Position numbers and translations under genes: made by a program. Below, in pieces: positions 32,225-40,647 of a stretch of DNA of 64,000 bases; position 1 is the stretch's first letter; each line of letters begins with the position of its first letter. The DNA is from UBA2336 sp049306095. GTDB lineage: Bacteria > Bacteroidota > Bacteroidia > Cytophagales > Cyclobacteriaceae. Where the stretch lies: contig JBAQPU010000003.1 of the NCBI GenBank assembly GCA_049306095.1, forward strand, positions 1 to 64,000. Reading direction: 5' to 3'. The notes under the pieces are model-generated. The model worked only from the letters and a program-made list of their open reading frames with translations. It was not told the DNA's origin and did not search any database.

Positions 32225-34788
32225 TCGAGTATATCATTCGAATCAAACGGAAAACACGCGGTATTCTCCGCGATGGATGGGTTTGGAACATGGCCTGGCG
32301 TGATGCGCGGCACAATTTTTCAAGACTGTTTTTGTTCACTGCTTCGCTGATCACCGGCATTGCCGCAGTGGTGTCGCTCGATTCCATGAATACCTCTTTG
32401 CAGGAAGATATTGATCGTAATGCCAAAGCGCTTTTAGGTGCTGATATCGTTGTTAATGGAAATAAGAAATTTGAACCCTCGCTTCAAACCCTTTTTGATT
32501 CCATTCAATTTCCGCAAGCTGAAGAAGCGGACATGGCATCAATGGTTTTGTTTCTGAATAATGGTCAATCACGTCTTGTTCGCCTGGTGGCGCTTGAAGG
32601 TCCGTTCCCCTTTTATGGCGAATTGGTAACACAACCCTCCAACGCGTATGCGTTAATGAAAACAGGCGGCTATGCCATGTTGGATGAATCGCTTGCCAGT
32701 CAATATGAGGTAAGTTCGGGCGATTCGCTTAAAGTTGGTAACTCAATTTTTCCGGTATCGGGTGTTGTAGAAAAGATCCCGGGTGGAGGCGGCCTCCAGT
32801 CAACCTTTACACCTACGGTATACATCGCCCTGTCAGCCCTGGATTCCACAAGGTTGGTTCAATATGGTAGCCGGGTTAATTACCGCAGGTATATTAAAAC
32901 CAATACCGATGCTGAAGCAGATGAACTCGGCAAATGGCTGCAACCCCGTGTACGGAAATACGGTCATGGCTTTGATGATGTACAGGAGAGAAAAGAAGAA
33001 ATGGGTGAGTCCTTTCAGGCAATCTACCGGTTTTTTTCGTTGCTCGCTTTTGTAGCCCTTATTTTGGGATGCATTGGAGTAGCAAGCTCTGTTCATATTT
33101 ATGCACGTGAGAAACGCGATGAAGTAGCCGTATTACGATGCATGGGCTCTACCGGATGGCAGGCATTCAATATTTATTTTATACAAATTTTTGTGTTGGG
33201 CATTATCGGAAGTGTAGGGGGTTCTTTCTTGGGCGTAGGCATTCAACAACTTATACCCGTCTTATTTGAAGATTTACTTCCGGTGGAAGTGGGCTTCGCA
33301 GTTTCCTGGACTTCGGTTTTGCAGGGAATTTTATTGGGCGCGGTTGTATCGGTTTTATTTTCCATGCTTCCGCTGATGACAGTTCGGTTTGTTCCGCCCC
33401 TTACGGTATTGCGTGCCGACTTTGAGCCAACCCAAATTTTTTCGAAGGCACGGTGGGCGGTTATTATCCTGATCGGGTTGTTTCCCATTGCTTTTGCTGC
33501 CGCCCAAACCAAAAGTTTAGTAACCGGAGGCTTGTTTTCCCTGGGTTTGCTGGCGGCATTAGGTTGCCTAACCCTGGTGGCCGTTGGATTGCTTTTTATG
33601 GTTCGAAAATTTTTTCCGGCAAAAGCATCATTTACCTGGCGCCACGCACTCGCTAACCTCTTCAGGCCGAATAATCAAACCCGAGTGCTGATGGTAGCCA
33701 TTGGTCTGGGTACATTTATTATTGCTACGCTGAACATTGTAGAGAAAAGTCTGCTCGAACAAGTGGAATTTACCGGTCAGGAAAATCAGTCAAATACCAT
33801 ATTGTTTGATATTCAGGCTTCGCAAAAGGAAGGTGTTGTCAAACTGATGGAAGAGCACAGCTTTCCGGTTAAGCAGGTTGTTCCAATTGTTACGTGCCGG
33901 CTGAGCGAAGTAAACGGACGAACCATTGCCGCCATACAAAACGATACCACCGATAAGATTCAAAACTGGGCTATCACCCGCGAATACCGCGTAACCTACC
34001 GTGATAGTTTGCATCATGCTGAAGAATTAATTGAGGGAGAAATGCACAAACGTACCCCAGGCCCCGATTCGGTTTGGGTCACGATTTCAGAAGGGGTGCA
34101 GGAAGATCTTGAAATAAAAATTGGCGACTCGCTGCTGTTTGATATACAGGGCGTTCCTTTAAAGGTGAAGTTGGCGGGTGTTCGGAAGGTTGACTGGTCG
34201 AATGATCCACCTAATTTTATTTTCGTATTTCCGACTGGTGTACTCGAACATGCACCTCAGATTTTTGTTGCGACTACCCGCATTGATGACCAGCAGGCAG
34301 CGAATCGATTTCAGCAACAGTTGATCATGAACTATCCGAATGTATCGTTGATTGATTTGCGGCTTATATTGAGTACCATCAATGAGTTGTTCGATAAGCT
34401 TGGCGTGGTGGTTCGTTTTTTAGCACTCTTCAGCATTGTTACCGGTCTTGTGGTTTTAGCGGGTGCAGTCATTAACAGCAAGTTTGTGCGTATGAAAGAG
34501 AATGTGCTGCTGCGCACCATCGGGGCGCGTACCGGTCACATTACGAAGATTACCCTGATCGAGTACACTTATCTTGGATTATTTGCCGCACTTACCGGAA
34601 TGATTTTGTCGCTGGGCGGAGGCTGGCTGCTAACCACGCTGTTCTTCAAAATCACCTTTGCCTTCGACTGGTTTGAATTATTGTTAATTGGAGCAGGGGT
34701 GGTTATGCTTACGGTTTCCATCGGGTGGTGGAATTCCCGTGAAGTAATTAAAACGCCACCGTTGCAAGTGTTGCGAAAGGAGGGGTGA
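32221..34788 (+). CDS. ybbP: Large FtsX-type ABC permease (YbbP type)
   Basis: The 855-residue protein has ten predicted membrane segments in two FtsX modules. An N-terminal helix (FLFTASLITGIAAVVSL, about 38-54) and a periplasmic domain precede helices at about 265-400 ('REKRDEVAVLRCMGST' coupling helix). A second set runs from about 410 to 855, with a second periplasmic domain and 'VRMKENVLLRTIGARTGH'. This is the YbbP architecture, which with YbbA and TesA forms a conserved but poorly understood lipid- or hydrophobic-compound-related export unit. The ATGA overlap with the ATPase gene shows coupling. A CAT tRNA follows on the same strand. Confidence 0.92.
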   Translation: MIEYIIRIKRKTRGILRDGWVWNMAWRDARHNFSRLFLFTASLITGIAAVVSLDSMNTSLQEDIDRNAKALLGADIVVNGNKKFEPSLQTLFDSIQFPQAEEADMASMVLFLNNGQSRLVRLVALEGPFPFYGELVTQPSNAYALMKTGGYAMLDESLASQYEVSSGDSLKVGNSIFPVSGVVEKIPGGGGLQSTFTPTVYIALSALDSTRLVQYGSRVNYRRYIKTNTDAEADELGKWLQPRVRKYGHGFDDVQERKEEMGESFQAIYRFFSLLAFVALILGCIGVASSVHIYAREKRDEVAVLRCMGSTGWQAFNIYFIQIFVLGIIGSVGGSFLGVGIQQLIPVLFEDLLPVEVGFAVSWTSVLQGILLGAVVSVLFSMLPLMTVRFVPPLTVLRADFEPTQIFSKARWAVIILIGLFPIAFAAAQTKSLVTGGLFSLGLLAALGCLTLVAVGLLFMVRKFFPAKASFTWRHALANLFRPNNQTRVLMVAIGLGTFIIATLNIVEKSLLEQVEFTGQENQSNTILFDIQASQKEGVVKLMEEHSFPVKQVVPIVTCRLSEVNGRTIAAIQNDTTDKIQNWAITREYRVTYRDSLHHAEELIEGEMHKRTPGPDSVWVTISEGVQEDLEIKIGDSLLFDIQGVPLKVKLAGVRKVDWSNDPPNFIFVFPTGVLEHAPQIFVATTRIDDQQAANRFQQQLIMNYPNVSLIDLRLILSTINELFDKLGVVVRFLALFSIVTGLVVLAGAVINSKFVRMKENVLLRTIGARTGHITKITLIEYTYLGLFAALTGMILSLGGGWLLTTLFFKITFAFDWFELLLIGAGVVMLTVSIGWWNSREVIKTPPLQVLRKEG

Positions 34789-34854
34789 TCGATTACTCTG
34801 CTTTCAACATCATTGCGTATTCCTCAGAAATCCTTAAAATTGCACTCCGTTTCA

Positions 34855-34928
34855 GGGCCCATAGCTCAGCTGGTTAGAGCACTTGACTCATAATCAAGGG
34901 GTCGCAGGATCGTGCCCTGCTGGGCCCA
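34855..34928 (+). tRNA. tRNA with anticodon CAT (Met or Ile2)
   Basis: A 74-base cloverleaf: acceptor GGGCCCA/TGGGCCC, D stem GCTC/GAGC, anticodon stem CTTGA/TCAAG with loop CTCATAA, T stem GCAGG/CCTGC. The anticodon CAT fits elongator tRNA-Met or the lysidine-modified tRNA-Ile. The C4-G69 and C5-G68 pairs resemble Ile2, while the 'GGGGTC' variable region resembles Met, so I leave it open. The acceptor stem has no mismatch and lacks the 1-72 mismatch of an initiator tRNA. The T loop reads ATCGTGC, with A where T54 is expected. CCA is not encoded. Confidence 0.9.
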
Positions 34929-34937
34929 CAGATAATC

Positions 34938-34967
34938 AAGGAGTTACCGTTCGTAACTCCTTTTTTA
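34938..34967 (+). terminator. Rho-independent terminator after the CAT tRNA
   Basis: AAGGAGTTAC (34938-34947) pairs perfectly with GTAACTCCTT (34953-34962) around a five-base loop and is followed by TTTTATTT. It lies ten bases after the tRNA. Confidence 0.9.
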
Positions 34968-35078
34968 TTTTCGAGTTGAAAACAAGTTAAAAACATCTTT
35001 CTGGTCTACTGATCGAGCTAGTGGTTCTCGGATGAGCGGAAACTAAAAGCTTTAAGTTTCTAAAAATATTCTTACGTC

Positions 35079-35099
35079 ACCCTGAATTCGTTTCAGGGT
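35079..35099. repeat. Extragenic palindrome
   Basis: ACCCTGAA and TTCAGGGT form an 8-bp stem with a 5-base loop, in an otherwise empty stretch between the tRNA terminator and the ROK gene. A partial echo, 'GCTGAAAC', follows at about 35115. It resembles dispersed palindromes of Bacteroidota chromosomes and lacks a T-run. The remainder of 34968-35279 shows nothing else I can support. Confidence 0.5.
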
Positions 35100-35279
35100 C
35101 TTTTGCGGTGCAGATGCTGAAACAAACAATTGTCATTGCTGTCTTGCCTGCCTTACAGCGTTGTATCCTCAATCTCACGGTTGGATAACTCTTTTTGACA
35201 GATTCCGACTCCCTAAGCCGGCAAGCATATAGGCTGTCGGTCGAACCATCAATTTTAGTCCGATTTCACAACGGTGATG

Positions 35280-35314
35280 TGTGTTCGCACACAAACTAAG
35301 TGTGTGCGCACACA
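35280..35314 (+). promoter_or_regulatory. Paired LacI-type operators upstream of the ROK-nagB operon
   Basis: Two 14-bp palindromes with a central CG: TGTGTTCGCACACA (35280-35293) and TGTGTGCGCACACA (35301-35314, perfect). They are 21 bp apart start to start, two helical turns, with the spacer AACTAAG. The same pair with the same spacing and orientation relative to transcription lies before susC (43833-43867), next to a lacI-family gene. The form is that of LacI-family operators, so I infer they are its targets. Confidence 0.72.
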
Positions 35315-35328
35315 ATTTGAAATTTTCA

Positions 35329-35359
35329 TTGTTTTCTATTGGCTCTTTCTCTAAGTTTC
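35329..35359 (+). promoter_or_regulatory. Candidate Bacteroidota promoter of ROK-nagB
   Basis: TTG (35329-35331), then 20 bases, then TAAGTTTC (35352-35359), a fair match to the TTG-N19-21-TAnnTTTG consensus. The TTG starts 14 bases after the second operator. The operators are therefore upstream of the promoter core. Confidence 0.4.
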
Positions 35360-35432
35360 GACCGTTTTTACCGAAGGAGAATCGTGATCGGTAATGACAC
35401 TTCCTTATCGTTACGCAAGAAGAAAGTCTGAT

Positions 35433-36413
35433 ATGCAGATCGTAATTGGAATTGACATTGGTGGTACCACAACAAAGTTGGGGGCTGTTACCCAACAGGG
35501 TGAGATGCTCTTCAAAACTACCTTTTCAACCTGCGCCCATGCGAATGAAGAATCGTACCTGCAGGAATTAAAGCAGAAGGTAAATGAGGTATTGAAGGTT
35601 GCAGGAAATAACGCAGTGATGGGTATCGGTGCCGGTGCGCCTATGGCAAATTATTTTACCGGAAGTATAAAAGGAACTGCAAACCTGTCGTGGAGAAAAG
35701 AAGTCAACCTTAAATCATTTTTGGAGGAAAGTTTTCAGATCCCGACCGTTATTACCAACGATGCGAACCTTGCAGCCATAGGTGAGAAGCATTTTGGCCA
35801 GGCAAAAGATTTTAACTCTTTTGTTTCCATTATTATTGGTACCGGATTGGGCTCAGGAATATTTCTCAACAACCAATTGCTGCATGGAAAATATGACCTG
35901 GTGGGTGAACTGGGGCACACTTCTGTTAAAAGAAATGGAAGAGTTTGCGGTTGCGGTAAATACGGATGCCTGGAAACGTATGTTTCCGCCAATGGACTTC
36001 GAAGAACTTTTTTTAAACTGATGGCAGATCAAGATTTACCTTCAACCTTGCGCCAGGTTTCTTATGACCAGGTTACTCCGGAGTTAATTCATGAAGCTGC
36101 AAAAGCCGGTGATCCGATTGCCAGACTAACCTTTGAATATACGGGCGATGTTCTGGGAATGAAAATAGCTGATTTTATTATTACATTCGAACCGGAGGCC
36201 ATATTCCTGTCCGGTGGTCTGGCCAGTGCGGGTGAATTATTGTTGAAGCCAACGCGCGAAGCTGTTAATCGATATCTTTTAAAGGATTATCCCGAAGTAA
36301 AAGTTCTTCTATCAAAACTTCGCTCTGATGAAATTTCAATTCTGGGAGGTGCCGCATTAGCCTGGGATTATTATCAAGCAGAATTTATGAATCAAAACGT
36401 AAAAAGCATATGA
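35433..36413 (+). CDS. ROK-family sugar kinase (GlcNAc/glucose kinase type)
   Basis: The product of about 326 residues opens with the phosphate loop 'GIDIGGTTTKLG'. It carries 'NDANLAAIGEKHFGQA' with the catalytic aspartate near 109, 'IIGTGLGSGIF' near 134, the 'VGELGHTSV' glutamate-histidine near 158 and the ROK zinc site 'CGCGKYGCLETY' near 173. It phosphorylates a hexose; because nagB follows with a 4-base ATGA overlap, N-acetylglucosamine or glucosamine is the likely substrate. I start at ATG 35433, since the frame upstream to 35394 adds 13 residues foreign to the family. Paired operators lie about 120 bp upstream. Confidence 0.9.
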   Translation: MQIVIGIDIGGTTTKLGAVTQQGEMLFKTTFSTCAHANEESYLQELKQKVNEVLKVAGNNAVMGIGAGAPMANYFTGSIKGTANLSWRKEVNLKSFLEESFQIPTVITNDANLAAIGEKHFGQAKDFNSFVSIIIGTGLGSGIFLNNQLLHGKYDLVGELGHTSVKRNGRVCGCGKYGCLETYVSANGLRRTFFKLMADQDLPSTLRQVSYDQVTPELIHEAAKAGDPIARLTFEYTGDVLGMKIADFIITFEPEAIFLSGGLASAGELLLKPTREAVNRYLLKDYPEVKVLLSKLRSDEISILGGAALAWDYYQAEFMNQNVKSI

Positions 36414-38365
36414 ATGTAGTTACTGGAAAAAAATCTGCCGTGGCGTTTGAACCCTTTCTGGGAGATGAAGAACGCAAGTATGAAAAACTTCACACGGTCA
36501 TCTTTGAGAAATCATCGGAAGCTTCCAGAGCGGTAGCCTCTGAAATTGCAGACCTCATCAGAGAAAAAGCTTCCAGGGGAAAGCCGTGCGTGTTGGGTTT
36601 AGCTACCGGATCAACACCAACATCGGTTTATACTGAGTTGGTGCGCATGCACAAAGAAGAGGGATTGAGTTTTAAGAATGTAGTCACCTTTAATCTGGAT
36701 GAATATTATCCTATGCAACCGGCTTTAATTCAGAGCTATGTTCGGTTCATGGACGAATACCTTTTCAATCATATTGATATCGATCGTAAAAATATTCATA
36801 TACCGGATGGCACCATCTCGTATGACAACGCTGAAGCTTTTTGTAAGGCTTATGAAGAGAAAATAGCGTCCTTTGGCGGCCTCGATTTGCAAGTATTGGG
36901 TATTGGTCGCACCGGACATATCGGATTTAATGAACCCGGGTCGAGCATCAACTCCCGTACCCGGATGATTACGCTTGATCATATTACACGGGTGGATGCT
37001 GCCAGCGATTTTTTCGGTGAAGAGAATGTGCCTCGAAGAGCAATCACCATGGGTATTGGTTCTATCCTTAGAGCCAAGCGGATTGTTCTGATGGCCTGGG
37101 GTGAAGGAAAGGCTAAAATTATTAAGCAAACGGTTGAAGGTACAGTAACCGATACTGTACCGGCTACTTTTTTACAAAATCATGAAAATACCACCATTGT
37201 TTTAGACGAGGCCTCTGCGGCTGAGTTGGTTCGTATTAAAACGCCCTGGCTGGTGGGCACCTGCAAGTGGGATGATAAACTTGCCCGCAAAGCAGTTACC
37301 TGGTTGAGTCAACATCTCAAAAAACCTGTTCTTAAACTAACGGACAGGGATTACAACGATCATGGTATGTCTGATCTGGCAACGGAACATGGCCCGGCCT
37401 ATAATATTAACATTCGAATTTTTAATGAATTACAGCACACCATAACCGGTTGGCCCGGTGGAAAACCAAATGCCGATGATACGTATCGGCCGGAACGGGC
37501 AAACCCTGCGAAGAAACGCGTTATTATTTTTAGTCCGCACCCCGATGATGATGTGATTTCAATGGGCGGAACGTTTATTAAACTGGTTGATCAGGGGCAC
37601 GATGTACACGTAGCATACCAAACATCGGGCAACATTGCTGTGTTTGATGAAGATGTAATCAGGTTTGCCGATTTCTATAAAGATCTCGAAGCTCTTGATA
37701 AGAGTGCAAGCAAGGAAGGTGCTTCGCTGTATCAGAAAGTTGAACGCGCCATGAAAAATAAAAAACCAGGTGAAGCAGATGGGCCTGAGGTTCAAAAAAT
37801 AAAAGGATTGATCAGAAGGGGGGAAGCAAAAGCCGCTTGCCGGTATGTTGGTATTCCTGACGATCACGCGCATTTCCTTGACCTGCCGTTTTATGAAACC
37901 GGTTTGGTGAAAAAGAAACCACTAAGCGAAAAGGATATACAAATTACCGTTGATATTTTAAAAGAAATAAAACCTCATCAGGTGTATGTAGCAGGCGACT
38001 TATCCGATCCGCATGGTACGCACCGGGTTTGTTTGGCAGCCGTCTTTCAGGCGCTTGATCAACTAAAAAATGAATCATGGATTAAAGATTGTTGGGTGTG
38101 GTTGTATCGCGGTGCCTGGCAGGAGTGGGGAATCAACGAAATTGAAATGGCTGTTCCGCTCAGTCCTGGTGAACTGGAAAGAAAGAAAAAAGCGATTTTC
38201 AAACATCAGTCCCAAAAAGATACCGCTGTATTCCCAGGATCAGATAGCCGCGAATTCTGGCAACGGGCTGAAGAAAGGAACCGGGGAACGGCTCAGCTTT
38301 ATGATTTACTGGGTCTTGCCGAATACGAAGCAATAGAAGCGTTCAAGCGATATCATTTTTTGTAA
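36410..38365 (+). CDS. nagB: Glucosamine-6-phosphate deaminase fused to a PIG-L/LmbE deacetylase-like domain
   Basis: The 651-residue protein has an N-terminal NagB domain (about 20-285): 'LATGSTPTSVYTEL' near 64, 'FNLDEYYPM' near 94 and 'GIGRTGHIGFNEPGSS' near 164. The C-terminal domain (about 370-640) is PIG-L-like, with 'IIFSPHPDDDVISMGGT' and a later 'DPHGTHRVC' supplying H, D and H metal ligands. NagB converts GlcN-6-P to fructose-6-P and ammonia; PIG-L relatives deacetylate GlcNAc conjugates. In E. coli NagB the triad aspartate precedes GHIAFNEP; here that position is Thr. The long fusion is, to my knowledge, a Bacteroidota form. It overlaps the kinase gene. Confidence 0.88.
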   Translation: MNVVTGKKSAVAFEPFLGDEERKYEKLHTVIFEKSSEASRAVASEIADLIREKASRGKPCVLGLATGSTPTSVYTELVRMHKEEGLSFKNVVTFNLDEYYPMQPALIQSYVRFMDEYLFNHIDIDRKNIHIPDGTISYDNAEAFCKAYEEKIASFGGLDLQVLGIGRTGHIGFNEPGSSINSRTRMITLDHITRVDAASDFFGEENVPRRAITMGIGSILRAKRIVLMAWGEGKAKIIKQTVEGTVTDTVPATFLQNHENTTIVLDEASAAELVRIKTPWLVGTCKWDDKLARKAVTWLSQHLKKPVLKLTDRDYNDHGMSDLATEHGPAYNINIRIFNELQHTITGWPGGKPNADDTYRPERANPAKKRVIIFSPHPDDDVISMGGTFIKLVDQGHDVHVAYQTSGNIAVFDEDVIRFADFYKDLEALDKSASKEGASLYQKVERAMKNKKPGEADGPEVQKIKGLIRRGEAKAACRYVGIPDDHAHFLDLPFYETGLVKKKPLSEKDIQITVDILKEIKPHQVYVAGDLSDPHGTHRVCLAAVFQALDQLKNESWIKDCWVWLYRGAWQEWGINEIEMAVPLSPGELERKKKAIFKHQSQKDTAVFPGSDSREFWQRAEERNRGTAQLYDLLGLAEYEAIEAFKRYHFL

Positions 38366-38401
38366 GTTTTCTTAGCTGTTTTCGGACAGTACTATAAAAT
38401 G

Positions 38402-38449
38402 ACCATCATTCTTACCTTATCATCGGGTGAGAATGATGGTTTTTAATTT
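38402..38449 (+). terminator. Rho-independent terminator of the ROK-nagB operon
   Basis: ACCATCATTCT (38402-38412) pairs perfectly with AGAATGATGGT (38430-38440), 11 bp, then TTTTTAATTT. It lies 36 bases after the nagB stop. Confidence 0.85.
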
Positions 38450-38867
38450 CTATATGATAGTCGGTAAACTTACCCAATGATTGAATACCTGCCTTTTCAA
38501 ATAGTTCTTGAGATGTTCAGTATTTTTTGCTACCGGAAACAGCGGACCAGGACGGCTTTTGTAATTCATTTAGGTTTTAAAGACGGACTATCTTTTTTTG
38601 CTATATCATGATCTGAAGAACATGTTTATTGAAATACCCCTTCTGGCTGATTCGCGTTTTTACTTCTTCCCAACCATTTCCTTCCATCGGGGATGCTTTA
38701 TGTTCTGCTGATCGCTCACTCAATCATTGCTTGCCTCGCTGAGCGTATAGTCTTCCCTGTTGACTTTTATCATACTGCACGCATTAAATTTATGGAACGC
38801 TCAGGCCCCTGCACGACACGGAAGACTTGCGCCAGTTAGGTGATTTTTCCTGCTTATAAATGTGTAC
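38450..38867. other. Gene-free stretch between convergent nagB and susD
   Basis: Between the two terminators about 420 bases contain no frame over 60 codons on either strand and no repeat I recognise. Short frames on the minus strand are interrupted by several stops and match no family I know. It may be a decayed gene or spacer. Confidence 0.4.
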
Positions 38868-38903
38868 AAAAAAAGGGGCTGCCTCAAAATCTCGAGACAG
38901 CCC
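38868..38903 (-). terminator. Rho-independent terminator of the susC-susD operon
   Basis: GGGCTGTCTC and GAGGCAGCCC (minus strand, 38903 to 38876) form a 10-bp stem with one T-G pair and an 8-base loop, followed by seven T residues. It lies about 20 bases after the susD stop. Confidence 0.88.
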
Positions 38904-38924
38904 TTCTATTATAAGTAACCTTAA

Positions 38925-40619
38925 TTAGTTAGCTGAGGTACAATAATTTTTGCCGAGGTCCCACCAGATTTTGGTATTTACCAAATCGTCTCCTCCAAGC
39001 AATATTACGCCTTTGTCGTACTCTTCTTCATTCGTAAGAATTTCATTGTTGGGGTATTGAACCCGTTTAATATAGTTTGCCGGATCTTTAACGTTGGTAC
39101 TTGGTGTAGGCCAAATAGCGGTATAGCGATCCATTGCAACTTCTGTACGAGGAAGGTTCAACCTGCGTTTGTCGTTCCATGCTTCCTGCGACATATCGGG
39201 GAATAAGGCTAAATACTTCTGGGTAATAATTTTTTCCAGTTTGGTATTACCTCCGCCTACACCTGCAACTGAGAAATCGCCCGTGTTGTCATCAAAACTG
39301 GCGCTTGTTCCTGCTGTATTCACTTCGGTTGATGCAAGGTATGTGCTTGCCTGTGCCGAAACGCCCCAGGTTGCAAAGGAAGCATTAACACCCGCTTCGT
39401 ATAAAGCTTTTTCATCTGCAGCTGTATAATTTCTAAGGGCGGCTTCCGCCTGTAAGAATAATACTTCTTCGTACAAGAACAGATCATAGGGGCGTTTTTT
39501 ATACGGACCGCCATCTTTGTACATAAACCCTATCTCGGAAAAGTCAACTGATTCATAATTTGCAGCTGTCAGTTCACCATGAAGATTAATATTCAAGCCA
39601 TCAGGAAAACCTTTCCAATCTCCGGTTTGAAAAGCAGGATCAAACATTACAGGTCCACGAGGGTCAACTTTAGCGGGGTGGGTTGCTGATAAATCGGTTC
39701 CGCTGCGTTTATTTTCTATTCCAACGGTTGGGAAATTAATACCGCCAATGCCGGTCAGTAATTTCTCCATAGAAACAGTCAAATTCAACGGGCCTCCCCA
39801 GGTAATCTGGAACATGGTGTAATTGTAATCCTGGCCCCAGCCCGAGTTAGACGGAGGCAATTTGGCATTGTCGTTAGGGCTTTGCATTACTCCTGCCGCA
39901 ATGGCTTCGGTAGCTTCTGAGGCAGCAGTTGCACCATCGATTTCAGTTAGGCGCATCGCTAACCTTAAATGTAACGAGTTGCCAAACCTACGCCATTTTT
40001 CTTTGTCGTTCTGGAAGATGATATCATACTTACTATTTCTGAAGATTGGGTTAGCATTACCTGAGGATAATATAGTATTCGCCTCAGCCAATTCTTCGAA
40101 AAATTCTTCATAGATATCCTCTGGTGAACGATACGGAGGATTGCCCAAAACTTCACCTTCGTAAGAAGCAAATGGAATGGGCCCGAACCAATCAACACCT
40201 ACAGAAGCAATCCAAACGCGCCAGATTTTGGCTACCGCCTTGGCGTTAGCCACCGCATCAGGGTTACTTTCTTCTAATCCCCTTAGTACGATATTCATAT
40301 TGGAGATACCAATTTGAACCCTGCGGTACATCCGGTTGCTCCAATCATCGATCATTTGATAGTAGCGGGTTGAAAAACCGCCACCGTCCAGTTGCTGCCC
40401 ATAAAAGTCAACCATTAAAGACTTCACGCGTTGCTCGTCATCGCCTTCAATAGCAGGAACACTTGTTCTAAAAATTGAACCTAGCTGAGCCTCCAGGAAA
40501 TTGTAGTTCACGGAATTGTCAGGTCTATTGGGATTTTTATTCATGTCTCCAAAATCATCACAGGCAACTGGCGCTCCTGCCAGGATGAATCCCATTATTA
40601 ATAATCTTATATTTTTCAT
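38925..40619 (-). CDS. SusD/RagB-family nutrient-binding lipoprotein
   Basis: The 564-residue protein has a lipoprotein leader (MKNIRLLIMGFILAGAPVAC, cysteine at 20) and the SusD_2-type opening 'DDFGDMNKNPNRPDNSVNYN'. TPR-like helices follow, for example 'AKAVAKIWRVWIASVGVDWFGPIP', here cut to its pattern, and 'YDLFLYEEVLFLQAEAALRN'. It forms the lid of the SusC channel on the cell surface and binds the glycan or sugar. It is 28 bp after susC and ends at a strong terminator. The operators upstream of susC and the shared motif at ROK-nagB point to an amino-sugar oligomer as cargo, by inference. Confidence 0.93.
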   Translation of the reverse strand: MKNIRLLIMGFILAGAPVACDDFGDMNKNPNRPDNSVNYNFLEAQLGSIFRTSVPAIEGDDEQRVKSLMVDFYGQQLDGGGFSTRYYQMIDDWSNRMYRRVQIGISNMNIVLRGLEESNPDAVANAKAVAKIWRVWIASVGVDWFGPIPFASYEGEVLGNPPYRSPEDIYEEFFEELAEANTILSSGNANPIFRNSKYDIIFQNDKEKWRRFGNSLHLRLAMRLTEIDGATAASEATEAIAAGVMQSPNDNAKLPPSNSGWGQDYNYTMFQITWGGPLNLTVSMEKLLTGIGGINFPTVGIENKRSGTDLSATHPAKVDPRGPVMFDPAFQTGDWKGFPDGLNINLHGELTAANYESVDFSEIGFMYKDGGPYKKRPYDLFLYEEVLFLQAEAALRNYTAADEKALYEAGVNASFATWGVSAQASTYLASTEVNTAGTSASFDDNTGDFSVAGVGGGNTKLEKIITQKYLALFPDMSQEAWNDKRRLNLPRTEVAMDRYTAIWPTPSTNVKDPANYIKRVQYPNNEILTNEEEYDKGVILLGGDDLVNTKIWWDLGKNYCTSAN

Positions 40620-40647
40620 ATTGCGTTAATTTTAAAATTCGTTCTTC

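Noticed and set aside
28542..34788. Single transporter operon from the MacB-like permease to the YbbP-like permease
   Set aside because: A strong terminator at 29797 and the minus-strand tesA gene separate the two.
35280..35314. Two similar 14-mers that could start a CRISPR or direct-repeat array
   Set aside because: Only two copies, each palindromic, with a 7-bp spacer, and the same pair recurs at another promoter; operators explain it better.
35394..35432. Thirteen-residue N-terminal extension of the ROK kinase
   Set aside because: ROK proteins begin directly with the phosphate loop; the extension is basic and foreign to the family.
38450..38867. Decayed gene between nagB and susD
   Set aside because: Short interrupted frames on the minus strand did not match any family I know; described as a gene-free stretch.
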